Source: JBDSEG01 sp039920165 (GTDB lineage: Bacteria > Pseudomonadota > Gammaproteobacteria > Burkholderiales > Burkholderiaceae_C). Taken from it: a DNA stretch of 15,473 bases. Positions within the stretch are counted from its first letter, which is position 1, and every line of letters begins with the position of its first letter. The DNA is taken from positions 1 to 15,473 of the forward strand of contig JBDSEG010000208.1 in NCBI GenBank assembly GCA_039920165.1, in the 5' to 3' direction. The position numbers and the translations under genes were made by a program. Of the stretch, positions 8,162-15,473 are shown in pieces. The notes under the pieces are model-generated. The model did no database searches and was not told the origin of the DNA. It was given only the letters and a program-made list of their open reading frames with translations.

Positions 8162-8965
8162 ATGGATCTGCAACTGCAAGGCAAGCGCGCGCTGGTGACC
8201 GGCGGCAGCCGCGGCATCGGCAAGTCGATTGCGCGCGCATTGGCAAGCGAAGGCGCCGATGTCGCGCTGTTGGCCCGCCATATCGATACGCTGTCCGCCG
8301 CAGCGCACGAGATCGCCGCGACGAGCGGCCGCAAGGTGATCGCGGTCGCCGCCGATACGGGCGACGATGCGCAGGTCCGGCGTGCCGTGGCCGAAGCGGT
8401 GGACGGGCTGGGCGGCACGATCGACATCCTCGTCAATGCCGCGGCCGAGCCGGCCGGATTCGCGAGCCCGCCGCTGCTCGCCGAGATCACCGGCGAGTTC
8501 TTCCACGCCGAAATGAATACCAAGGTGATGGGCTACTTGCGGTGCGCGCGCGAGGTGGCGCCCGCCATGCGCAACGCCGGCTGGGGCCGCATCGTCAATG
8601 TGAGCGGTCTGGCGGCGCGGCAGACGGGCAACGCGGTCGGCAGCATGCGCAATATCGCGGTCGCCGCGCTGACCAAGAATCTGGCCGACGAACTCGGCCC
8701 GCACGGCGTGCAGGTGAATGTCGTCCACCCGGGTCTCACGCGCACCGAACGCACTGCACCGCTGGTCGCGGCACGGGCCGCCGCGCAAGGGCTTTCGGAG
8801 CAGGCGGTCTATGAGCAGATGGCGGCGGGCAACTCGATCAGGCATCTGGTCGATGCCGACGAGGTGGCCGACGTGGTCGCCTTCCTGTGCTCGCCGCTCT
8901 CGCGCGCGATCAACGGCGAATCGATCGCGGTGGGCGGCGGCGCGCCGCGCAGCATCCACTACTGA
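8162..8965 (+). CDS. SDR-family protein with replaced catalytic Tyr and Lys
   Basis: A 267-residue Rossmann-fold protein of the short-chain dehydrogenase/reductase superfamily. The cofactor-binding TGGSRGIG is at 13-20 and the structural ILVNAAAE segment is present. S148 in NVSG occupies the catalytic Ser place. Aligning the AVAALTKNLADELGPHGVQVNVVHPG segment with FabG puts the YxxxK pair at G160 and N164, so both the proton-donor Tyr and the Lys are absent. The ending GESIAVGGGAPRSIHY is normal for the superfamily. GAAAGG-like purines (GAAAGG at 8151-8156) lie 5 bases before the ATG. It may bind NAD(P)(H) without classical redox activity, or use other residues. Its substrate is unknown. It follows the CHRD gene by 43 bp and converges on the DUF2182 gene with 15 bp between the stops. 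Confidence 0.88.
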   Translation: MDLQLQGKRALVTGGSRGIGKSIARALASEGADVALLARHIDTLSAAAHEIAATSGRKVIAVAADTGDDAQVRRAVAEAVDGLGGTIDILVNAAAEPAGFASPPLLAEITGEFFHAEMNTKVMGYLRCAREVAPAMRNAGWGRIVNVSGLAARQTGNAVGSMRNIAVAALTKNLADELGPHGVQVNVVHPGLTRTERTAPLVAARAAAQGLSEQAVYEQMAAGNSIRHLVDADEVADVVAFLCSPLSRAINGESIAVGGGAPRSIHY

Positions 8966-8980
8966 AGTGAAGGCGGCCGG

Positions 8981-9772
8981 TCACAGCGGCAGGGTCGCCA
9001 GCGCGACACCCCACACGACGAGCGCCAAGCCCGCCCAGCGGCCGAAACGGTGACCGTGCGGGACGGTCTTTTCGAGCAGCACGAAGGCCGCGAGCCCGAC
9101 GATCCAGTACAGGTTCATGACACCGCCGAAGAACAGCAACAGCATCAGGAACCAGCAACAGCCCAGACAAAAGGCGCCGTGCTCGAGCCCCATGCACACG
9201 GCGCCCCAGGCGCCGGCGCGCCAGCGGTGGATCAGAAATCCGAGTGGCGTGCGGCAGTGGCGCAGACACGCTGCCTTGATCGGCGAGAGCTGCCAGACGC
9301 CGGCCGCGACCAGGATGCCGGCGCCGAGCCAGCGCGGGGTCGTCTCGAGCATCGGCGACAGCAGCCGGACCGACTCCAGGCCCCATTGCAGCGCCGTGGC
9401 GACGGCGCCGAAGCCGCCCCAGGCAAGCAGGTACCCGGCCGCGAACCAGGCGCTCGTCGCCAGGGGCGCCCGGGCCGACCGGTGCGCGCGATTGACGCGG
9501 GTGAACAGCAGCAGCACCGGTGCTGCGCTCGGCAACATCATCGCGATCATCATCACCCACCACATGGCGAAGATGAGCGCGGCATAGGCCGGCGTCCACA
9601 CCGCCGGCTGCATGAGCCAGCCGTCCATGCCGGCCATCGCGGTCATCTCGAATGCGTTCATATCCATCCCGGCGCCGGCGAGCAGCCAGACCCACGCCAT
9701 GCCGAGCACCGCGAGCAGCCCCGCCATCAGCAGCAGACGGTCGCGCCGCAGCATCGTCGTCGACACGAGCAC
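8981..9772 (-). CDS. DUF2182 integral membrane protein
   Basis: A 263-residue polytopic membrane protein of the DUF2182 family, described in databases as a predicted metal-binding integral membrane protein; function unproven. Visible features are a first span at about 12-33, a Met-rich loop/helix (MDMNAFEMTAMAGMD at 36-50, WWVMMIAMML from 71), a basic Cys segment KAACLRHCRTP at 166-176, and the signature LEHGAFCLGCCW at 196-207, followed by further hydrophobic spans. Cys, His and Met enrichment fits a metal-binding or redox role. The listed start is GTG 9772, 15 bp after the DUF1326 stop; ATG at 9754 (residue 7) is an equally possible start, as neither has a clear Shine-Dalgarno site. DUF2182 and DUF1326 genes commonly occur as neighbours. 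Confidence 0.88.
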   Translation of the reverse strand: MLVSTTMLRRDRLLLMAGLLAVLGMAWVWLLAGAGMDMNAFEMTAMAGMDGWLMQPAVWTPAYAALIFAMWWVMMIAMMLPSAAPVLLLFTRVNRAHRSARAPLATSAWFAAGYLLAWGGFGAVATALQWGLESVRLLSPMLETTPRWLGAGILVAAGVWQLSPIKAACLRHCRTPLGFLIHRWRAGAWGAVCMGLEHGAFCLGCCWFLMLLLFFGGVMNLYWIVGLAAFVLLEKTVPHGHRFGRWAGLALVVWGVALATLPL

Positions 9773-9787
9773 CCCGCGCCGCGCGAT

Positions 9788-10450
9788 CTAAGGCCGGCCG
9801 AACTTCTGCTTGTATTCGGCAAAGCTGTGAACCAGGCCGTTCGGACCCCAGGCCACGTTGGCCATCGAACTGCGGCGGTTCAGGTCGAACTTGATCGGGC
9901 CGGTGCCTTTCGCAAAACCGGCAACGTTCTCGGCCTCGTGGAAGACCCAGCCATCGGGCAACACCGTGATCATCTGATGCTCGGCGTCGGTGACCGGGTT
10001 GCGGATCGGCTCGCTTTCGGCGCGCACCGCGGCGGGCACCTCGATGCGGGCGCGCCGCTGGTCCAGATCCCAGTCGAAGCGGATCGGCGCGAACAGCGGA
10101 TCCTTGATGGTCTCGATGATGATCGAGAAGATCTGGAACATGGTGCCGACCTTCTGGTCGGCGCCCGACAAGATATAGAACAACGCATCCCTCTGCGCCG
10201 CATCGGCGCGCTCGTCGATGATGGGATGCATGACGCCCTGCCCGTGATGGATGGCACGCGGGAAAAAGAAGGTCGCCACGACGGCCAACCCATCCAGCGA
10301 CACCGCGTCGCAACGGCCTTTGTCGATCTTGAAGCCGACCAGCCCGGTGCAGTAGCCCTGGGTCGGGTCGGCCATCGCCTCGCAGGGACAGCCGAGATCG
10401 CAGCTGCAATATTCGATGTACTTGGCTTCAATCAACCAGTCGCGGGCCAT
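9788..10450 (-). CDS. DUF1326 domain-containing protein
   Basis: A 220-residue soluble protein of the DUF1326 family; function unknown. It starts with the family hallmark: a short N-terminal strand (WLIEAKYIEYCSCDLGCPC) with C15, C17, C21 and C23 in a C-x-C-x3-C-x-C arrangement, and C34 soon after, likely metal- or cluster-binding or redox-active. The remainder is beta-rich with GLVGFKIDKG, IIDERADAAQR and the late HSFAEYKQKF. The ATG at 10450 is chosen because AAGGAGG (10456-10462 on the - strand) lies 5 bases upstream and the family begins just here; a longer in-frame start at 10516 would add 22 residues without homology. Followed 15 bp later by DUF2182, so the two are very likely co-expressed partners. 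Confidence 0.9.
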   Translation of the reverse strand: MARDWLIEAKYIEYCSCDLGCPCEAMADPTQGYCTGLVGFKIDKGRCDAVSLDGLAVVATFFFPRAIHHGQGVMHPIIDERADAAQRDALFYILSGADQKVGTMFQIFSIIIETIKDPLFAPIRFDWDLDQRRARIEVPAAVRAESEPIRNPVTDAEHQMITVLPDGWVFHEAENVAGFAKGTGPIKFDLNRRSSMANVAWGPNGLVHSFAEYKQKFGRP

Positions 10451-10455
10451 GTCAG

Positions 10456-10462
10456 CCTCCTT
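10456..10462 (-). promoter_or_regulatory. Strong Shine-Dalgarno site for the DUF1326 gene
   Basis: AAGGAGG on the - strand, 5 bases before ATG 10450. It decides the start over an upstream in-frame ATG at 10516. Confidence 0.8.
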
Positions 10463-10570
10463 GATGGCGGGATGCGTCGAGCCGCTTGCTGCGAAGCCGC
10501 CCGGGGTCATCCCCATAGCATTGAGGTGGCCCGGCGCGAGACGCTCGCACCGAGCCGTCGCGGGTGCGGC

Positions 10571-10864
10571 CTAGGGCAGCTTGGCCAGGACCTTGTCCAT
10601 GTCCCCGGCCGTATAGGCGCGTAGCGAGCGCGAGCGCACGTTGCCCTGCATGGCGGTGGCGAGATTGAAGGCGGCCAGCGATGTCTCGTCCTCGGCTTCG
10701 AGGATGCAGACGATGTCGCACTCGCCCATCGTCCACAAGATCTCGCGCATGTTGACGCCGAATTTCTTGGCGATCTCCTTGGCGGCGGCGGCGCGTTCGG
10801 TTGTTTTCTTGATGTCCTGAATGCCCTTGTCGGTAAAGCTCAGCAATCCAACGTAAGTGACCAT
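10571..10864 (-). CDS. GYD domain-containing protein
   Basis: A 97-residue protein that fits the GYD family (small alpha/beta proteins related in fold to ferredoxin-like/dimeric barrel proteins; function unknown). Typical pieces are VTYVGLLSFTDKGIQDIKKT at the N-terminus, the helix with EIAKKFGVNMREILWTMGECDIVCILEAED, and the C-terminal TAGDMDKVLAKLP. The family GYD motif position reads GECD here. No signal peptide. AGGAGA on the - strand (10871-10876) stands 6 bases before the ATG. It is first in a - strand group with DUF1326 and DUF2182, but a 120-bp gap separates it from DUF1326, so a shared transcript is likely rather than certain. Confidence 0.88.
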   Translation of the reverse strand: MVTYVGLLSFTDKGIQDIKKTTERAAAAKEIAKKFGVNMREILWTMGECDIVCILEAEDETSLAAFNLATAMQGNVRSRSLRAYTAGDMDKVLAKLP

Positions 10865-11103
10865 GTCAGTTCTCCTGAGTTTTCACTGAGGACCGAATGA
10901 CTTTCTCGGGCGAACGCGGTCCTCGACCGTTGTCCGATTTCACCGCCGGTGTGGTGTTGCAAAGAATGTCGCCGACAGATGAGCAGATCGAAATGCTATG
11001 CCTGCTCGCGGCGCAGGACAAGCCCGACGCGCCGCGCGGGCATCGATCGCAAACCCGCTCGGCACCGGCGGCGATATGCTGGCGGCTCATCCCAGGGGGC
11101 GCC
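10865..11103. promoter_or_regulatory. Divergent intergenic region between the GYD gene and upp
   Basis: This 239-bp stretch must carry the leader and promoter of the GYD group (- strand) and probably of upp (+ strand). No strong sigma-70 promoter pair is visible for either. Next to the GYD ribosome-binding site is a direct repeat of CTGAG (10875-10879 and 10886-10890, one helical turn apart). Short open frames that cross the region are compositional shadows without family likeness. Confidence 0.4.
11094..11099 (+). promoter_or_regulatory. Shine-Dalgarno-like site for upp
   Basis: AGGGGG ends 4 bases before ATG 11104. It supports this start, which is also where homology to Upp proteins begins, over an in-frame ATG at 10897 that would add 69 residues with no family match. 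Confidence 0.6.
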
Positions 11104-11736
<633 letters not shown>

Positions 11737-11805
11737 AGCGTCGCGGGTGCCGCCTTCACGCGGCCCGCCCCGCGCGCGAGTCGGACCAGCGACGGCTCGG
11801 TACGG

Positions 11806-14655
11806 CTAAGGCAGATTGAGCAGCCAGGCCCCCAGTCCGTGGGTTGCGACATACAGCTTGCGCGCCGCGGGAACGATGGTCAGCCCGGCGACTTCGACCA
11901 TCGGCATGCCGGGTGCGGCAACAGTCCAGCTGCTCGTATCGGCAGCGAGGCGGAAGACGCCGAAATCGGTCGCGGCATACAGATCGCCGTTCACGTCGTC
12001 GCGCACCACATCGTTGACCGGGATGTCGCCCATGTCGAAGCTGCGGTCGCTCCAGGTGGCGGTGCCGGCGCCGGGGTTGTAGACGACCTCGAACACATGG
12101 CCGGGCGTGGCCGGGGTCGTCGCGCTGAAGCCGCTGTACGAAACCCAGGCCCGGTTGCCGTTCGCGGGGTCGATGTGGATGCTGGTAACGAAGCGGTTCG
12201 GGTCGTTGGCCGCGAGCGAGTCGAGGCGCGTCCAGGTCACCGCGCCGGCCGGTTCGGCGTCCACATTCTTCGAGATGAAGATGCGCCCCGTGGTGGTCGC
12301 GGCCCAGGCGGTCGAAGTGTCGGTCGCGATGCGCTCAATGGCGGCGACGGCGCCGGCCGCTCGGTCGCCGCGGCTCGAAGCGATGAGCGAGGGCGTGGCG
12401 ATCTGCTGCCAGTCGCCGCAGACGACCGCGAAGTCGCCGGTCCACTCATTGCAGTGGCCTCGGAACTCGGCCAGCGTCATCGTCCCCATGCCCCAGGTCT
12501 TGGTGCGCCAGACATTGGCCGCGCCGACGAACATCGTCTTGCTGACTCTCGGGTCGCTGATGATGGGCACATAAAACTGCCCGCCGGTACCGTAGATCGG
12601 GTCGCCGATCCAGTTCCAGTCGGCCATATCGCCGCCGCTGAAATTCACATCGGGCGACGCGTCGAAGAAGGTGTGAAAGCGGAATTCGGGGTTGCCGACG
12701 TCGAAGCCCGATTGCCCGCCGTCGCCGATCATGGTGTTGATCCAGCGGACCGGGTTTCCGGTCGACTGCCACGTACCGTTGTCCTGGGTTCCGCCCTGCA
12801 CGATGTTGGCGTTGTGCGGGCTGACCGAAAGGCTTTGGAATTGCAGCGTCGACAGGCCTTTGTTCACGCTCTCGAGCTTGGACGGAACGCGCGACAGCAA
12901 CTGCTTGCAACGCGCCAGCGCCGTTGCGGCCAGGCCGCGCGAATCGCACCAGCCGGACACGTCGGAAAACTGCCCACTCGAACGCATGATGCCGCCGTCC
13001 GATGCCTCGAAGAAGCGCAGCGGGTTGCCGGGCTGCACGACGAGATGGTGCTGGTCCGGATGCAGCCCGTTCGGATGCACGGGGTCGGTCCCGTCCATCG
13101 TCATGTCGGTAAACGACACGCCGCCGTTGGTCGACAGAACGACCGCACGGCCGTTCGAGATACCGCCGGTCTCGCCATAGGCGTACGACCCGCCGAGGTA
13201 GACGATGTCCGGATGGCCGGCCGGCGAGACCACGAAGTTGTCGTACCAGCACTGGCCGCTGCAGTAGTTGAACGAGCCGTAGCCGGGGTTGGCCGGATCG
13301 TTGCTCGTCATGTCGGAGAACACCGGCACGCCGGTGCGCGCGTTGTCCGACCGGTACAGCCGCGCATACGGCGATCCGACGTTGCCCTCGCCGACGTACA
13401 TGCGCGTATTGCCGTTCGGCAGCAGGTTGACGGCGATCATCGGCCGCGAGGTGCTTTGCGCGGCGTTGATCGATGGCTTGATCTGGGTCCAGGTCGCACC
13501 GGAATCGTTGGAGCGCCAGACGCCGCGCTGGAACGAGGCGGCGTAGACCGTATTCGAGTCGCTAGGATCGATCGCCAGGTCGCGCACGCCGCGGATCGAG
13601 CACGGCGAGCCGCCGGCAGTCGCCTTGGCGGGCGTGTCGCAGGCGGCGGCGGTAGGCGCACCGTTGTGAAGGAAAGTCCAGTTCGTGCCGCCGTCGACCG
13701 ATTTGTACAGACCCCAGGCCGGAGCACCGGGGACCAGGGTGATGGTGCTGCCGGCCACCGAAGAGATGCCGCGGCCGGCGCGCGCCGAAGCGGCGTAGAT
13801 GGTGTTCGGATCGCCGGGCTTGACCGCGATCGCGCCCACGCCGCGCGCGTTGAACGCCGCCGCGCCGAGCGGGCCGACCCAGCTATCGCCGCCGTCGGTC
13901 GTCTTGTACAGGCCCACGCCGGCGATGCAGCCACCGCCGCAGGCGTTCGGCTCGCCGGTGCCGACCCACAGCGTATTGCCGGTCGGATCGTTCGGATCTA
14001 TGGAAATCGAGCCGACCGCATTGATGCCGAACGGCCCGCTCAGATAGTCCCAGTTGGGCTGCCCGTTCAGCGCATTCTTGGTCCGCCAGATGCCGCCGCC
14101 GGCCGGCGCGGCCCAGAGCCGGCACTGGCCCTCGCTGCAGTTCGGATCGATCGCCAGCGCGACCGTGCGGCCGCCGGCGAGATAGTCGTTGGGCACATAG
14201 CTGGCCGAGCTGCGGAACGGGCTCAGCGGATAAAGCGCGTCGCGCGGGCCGATGCTCACCAAGGTTCCCGGACGGGCCTTGCCGGTCGGGAAATCGCGGC
14301 CCTGCAGCGTCTTCGCGGCAGCTCGCGCGGCTTCGATGCGCGCGAGTGGGATATCGCTGTCGGGATAGGCGCGCTGTTCGAAGCCGGAGTCGCCGGCAGA
14401 GCCCGGACCTTCGGTCGAACTCGGCGGCAGCGCCTGCTTGAGCAGGTTCAGATGTTCCCTCAGCGCGCCCGGCTTGCCGCCCCGCGGCGCGACCGGCTTG
14501 GCCGCCGCGACGGGCGCCGCCTTCGCGGTCGCGGCTGCGGTGACGGCAGGCGCTACCGGTGCAGCCGGTTCGGCCGACTGCGCGTAGACGGCCCCCGACG
14601 CGGCGGTCAGAAACAGCGCCGCCAGCCGCGGCAATGAACGGATCGAGTTCTTCAT
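11806..14655 (-). CDS. Secreted BNR/Asp-box beta-propeller protein (sialidase/VPS10-like repeats)
   Basis: A 949-residue exported protein. Residues 1-25 form a signal peptide (MKNSIRSLPR, hydrophobic core, cleavage after AVYA), followed by an Ala/Pro/Lys low-complexity linker to about residue 65. The rest reads as one or two beta-propellers: Asp-box motifs of the S/T-x-D-x-G-x-x-W type are at 252-259 (TTDGGDSW), 319-326 (SVDGGTNW), 382-389 (SNDSGATW) and a variant at 508-515 (STNGGVSF), alternating with IDPNDP, VKPGDPNTIY, IDPSDSNTVY and similar strands typical of BNR repeats. No catalytic set of a sialidase or GH74 enzyme could be identified, so an enzymatic function should not be assumed. 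GAGGGA at 14661-14666 (- strand) lies 5 bases before the ATG. It lies 147 bp downstream of a small TPR gene on the same strand. Its G+C and codon use resemble the neighbours. Confidence 0.85.
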   Translation of the reverse strand: MKNSIRSLPRLAALFLTAASGAVYAQSAEPAAPVAPAVTAAATAKAAPVAAAKPVAPRGGKPGALREHLNLLKQALPPSSTEGPGSAGDSGFEQRAYPDSDIPLARIEAARAAAKTLQGRDFPTGKARPGTLVSIGPRDALYPLSPFRSSASYVPNDYLAGGRTVALAIDPNCSEGQCRLWAAPAGGGIWRTKNALNGQPNWDYLSGPFGINAVGSISIDPNDPTGNTLWVGTGEPNACGGGCIAGVGLYKTTDGGDSWVGPLGAAAFNARGVGAIAVKPGDPNTIYAASARAGRGISSVAGSTITLVPGAPAWGLYKSVDGGTNWTFLHNGAPTAAACDTPAKATAGGSPCSIRGVRDLAIDPSDSNTVYAASFQRGVWRSNDSGATWTQIKPSINAAQSTSRPMIAVNLLPNGNTRMYVGEGNVGSPYARLYRSDNARTGVPVFSDMTSNDPANPGYGSFNYCSGQCWYDNFVVSPAGHPDIVYLGGSYAYGETGGISNGRAVVLSTNGGVSFTDMTMDGTDPVHPNGLHPDQHHLVVQPGNPLRFFEASDGGIMRSSGQFSDVSGWCDSRGLAATALARCKQLLSRVPSKLESVNKGLSTLQFQSLSVSPHNANIVQGGTQDNGTWQSTGNPVRWINTMIGDGGQSGFDVGNPEFRFHTFFDASPDVNFSGGDMADWNWIGDPIYGTGGQFYVPIISDPRVSKTMFVGAANVWRTKTWGMGTMTLAEFRGHCNEWTGDFAVVCGDWQQIATPSLIASSRGDRAAGAVAAIERIATDTSTAWAATTTGRIFISKNVDAEPAGAVTWTRLDSLAANDPNRFVTSIHIDPANGNRAWVSYSGFSATTPATPGHVFEVVYNPGAGTATWSDRSFDMGDIPVNDVVRDDVNGDLYAATDFGVFRLAADTSSWTVAAPGMPMVEVAGLTIVPAARKLYVATHGLGAWLLNLP

Positions 14656-14744
14656 GGGGTTCCCTCAGCGGGCTCGCTGCGTTTGAAGAGCGCCGCGAAC
14701 TCGCTCGAATTGCGAGTCGAGGCGGCGGCGACGAGCAACGATAG

Positions 14745-14761
14745 GCGGGGCCTTTCCCCGC
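14745..14761 (-). terminator. Weak hairpin between the TPR and BNR genes
   Basis: GCGGGG (14745-14750) and CCCCGC (14756-14761) can form a 6-bp stem with a 5-base loop about 40 bp after the TPR stop. No T-run follows on the - strand, so it is at best an attenuating or processing structure. A second small inverted repeat, ACTCGC/GCGAGT, is at 14699-14717. Confidence 0.2.
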
Positions 14762-14788
14762 AGCATCCGAGGTTTCCCGATGCGCATG

Positions 14789-14800
14789 CCGGGCGCCCGG
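14789..14800. repeat. Perfect 12-bp palindrome after the TPR stop
   Basis: CCGGGCGCCCGG is fully self-complementary and starts 2 bp downstream of the TPR stop on the - strand. GC-only palindromes are not rare in such DNA. Confidence 0.35.
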
Positions 14801-14802
14801 GA

Positions 14803-15270
14803 TCAGCGCCGGGCCTTGAACTCGACCACCGCCTTTTCCAGATCGGCGAGCTCTTCGCACGGCAGCACGCAGATCGCGCGCAGCGCCGCCAGATGTTTTT
14901 CGGCGCTCGCGACATCGCCGGACATCAGGTAGGCCTCGCCGATGTACTCGTGCGCGCCGCGGTGGTCGGGCTTGATCGCGAGGGCGCGTTTGTAATGAAA
15001 GAAGGCGCGTTCGAGGCGGCCGAGCTTGCGGTGTGTGAAGCCGAGTTCGTTATGCAGGTCGGCCGCCTCGGGGAAGCGCTTCAGCGCCGACTCGAAGCGC
15101 GCCAACGCGACGGCGAACTGGCCCGCCTTCAAGGAGGCGCGGCCGGCTGCGTAATCGGCGTCGGCGAGCAGCGCCTGGTCGTCGCCCTCGTCGGAAGAGA
15201 CCGCGACGGCCTCGCGGAGCGCTGTGAGGCCCAGGGCCGCGAGGACGACTTCGCGCCGACCGACCTTCAC
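14803..15270 (-). CDS. Small exported TPR-repeat protein
   Basis: A 155-residue protein of tetratricopeptide repeats, a scaffold for protein-protein contacts. The N-terminus (GRREVVLAALGLTAL at about 4-18) has two Arg before a hydrophobic stretch, like a Tat or Sec signal, with likely cleavage soon after AVAVS. At least three TPR units follow: one at about 38-70 (DYAAGRASLKAGQFAVALARFESALKRFP in part), one around LHNELGFTHRKLGRLERAFFHYKRALAIKP, and one around AHEYIGEAYLMSGDVASAEKHL. Two Cys in the last part (AICVLPCEEL) may form a disulfide. The GTG start overlaps the TGA of the preceding TPR gene (GTGA), so the two are translationally coupled. The BNR-propeller gene follows. Confidence 0.8.
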   Translation of the reverse strand: MKVGRREVVLAALGLTALREAVAVSSDEGDDQALLADADYAAGRASLKAGQFAVALARFESALKRFPEAADLHNELGFTHRKLGRLERAFFHYKRALAIKPDHRGAHEYIGEAYLMSGDVASAEKHLAALRAICVLPCEELADLEKAVVEFKARR

Positions 15271-15473
15271 TTCGCGGCGGCGAGGTAGGTCTTCGCGCGC
15301 GCGATCTCCGGCAGCGCGGTATCGGCCGCGCGCGTCAACTCGACGAGCTTGGCATGGTGCGCGCGCGCCTTGTCACGGTCCCCCGCGGCGTCCGCCGCCG
15401 CGGCGGCGCCGGCGTAGCCGCGAAGCCGGTTCGGTTCGCGGATCTGCGATTGCTCGTACTCCTTGAGCGCCGC
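15267..15473 (-). CDS. TPR-type protein, C-terminal end (partial)
   Basis: The last 68 codons of a gene entering from the right edge, in frame from base 15473 and ending at TGA 15269-15267. The fragment begins with ALKEYEQSQIREPNRLRGYAG and continues with an Ala-rich helix, AGDRDKARAHHAKLVELTR and ADTALPEIARAKTYL. This helix-turn-helix spacing and the REPNR...GYAGAA wording are typical of the last repeats of large tetratricopeptide proteins. It overlaps the small TPR gene by 4 bp, so both are in one operon. The rest of the protein and its role lie outside the window. Confidence 0.75.
   Translation of the reverse strand, partial: AALKEYEQSQIREPNRLRGYAGAAAAADAAGDRDKARAHHAKLVELTRAADTALPEIARAKTYLAAAK

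Noticed and set aside
8162..8965. Malonic semialdehyde reductase finishing uracil breakdown
   Set aside because: Appealing from the context, but the catalytic Tyr and Lys are replaced by Gly160 and Asn164, so a normal SDR reductase role is not supported.
8910..10624. Long frames (499 codons on -, 524 codons on +) across the DUF2182/DUF1326 region
   Set aside because: Both cross the boundary of two well-supported - strand genes and encode Arg/His-rich sequence without family features.
10897..11103. Possible N-terminal extension of upp or small leader gene
   Set aside because: The extra 69 residues match no Upp protein, Upp homology starts at ATG 11104, and AGGGGG precedes that start; no separate small protein could be supported.
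11737..11805. Bidirectional terminator between upp and the BNR gene
   Set aside because: Only a 5-bp stem (11749-11753 with 11760-11764) is visible, with no T-run on either side; too weak to call.
11839..14637. Open frame of 932 codons on the + strand, almost fully antisense to the BNR gene
   Set aside because: The product is a run of Arg, Gly, Ala, Val and Asp with no domain, signal or membrane pattern, as expected when GC-rich codons are read in the opposite frame. The - strand frame has a signal peptide, Asp-boxes and a ribosome-binding site.

Overview
The window is GC-rich DNA with the look of a proteobacterial chromosome. High GC, GTG and TTG starts, purine-rich Shine-Dalgarno sites and the protein families present fit best with a betaproteobacterium, probably Burkholderiales; this is inference, as no marker gene is present. 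Gene density is high, the longest gap between genes is about 240 bp, and no RNA gene, insertion sequence, CRISPR array or phage gene was seen.

Region 1 (1-4852, + strand) is a tightly packed nucleoside/nucleobase uptake operon of the BMP/NupNOPQ type: the end of a periplasmic BMP-family binding protein, a predicted lipoprotein nucleosidase of the MTA/SAH nucleosidase fold, a double ATPase and two permeases. From the nucleosidase onward each stop codon overlaps the next start. The ATPase carries an in-frame, palindrome-containing insertion of about 33 extra residues inside its second nucleotide-binding domain.

Region 2 (4938-7473, + strand) holds a GTP cyclohydrolase II-like protein of the Urc1 type and a DUF1688 (URC4/urg3) protein whose TTG start overlaps the previous gene. 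With the uracil phosphoribosyltransferase gene upp at 11104-11736 they make up the core set of the URC uracil-degradation route, first worked out in the yeast Lachancea kluyveri. The reading proposed here is that the window encodes an outside-in pathway: nucleoside cleavage outside the cytoplasm, base uptake by the ABC transporter, conversion of uracil to UMP by Upp, and ring breakdown by the Urc1/Urc4 pair.

Region 3 (7588-10864) separates upp from the other URC genes: a secreted CHRD protein and an SDR protein lacking the catalytic Tyr and Lys on the + strand, then a convergent - strand group of GYD, DUF1326 and DUF2182 genes. The last two are commonly found together and are rich in Cys and Met. 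Upp and the GYD gene are divergent from a 239-bp intergenic region.

Region 4 (11806-15473, - strand) is unrelated to nucleobase metabolism: the end of a TPR protein, a small exported TPR protein overlapping it by 4 bp, and a 949-residue secreted BNR/Asp-box beta-propeller protein.
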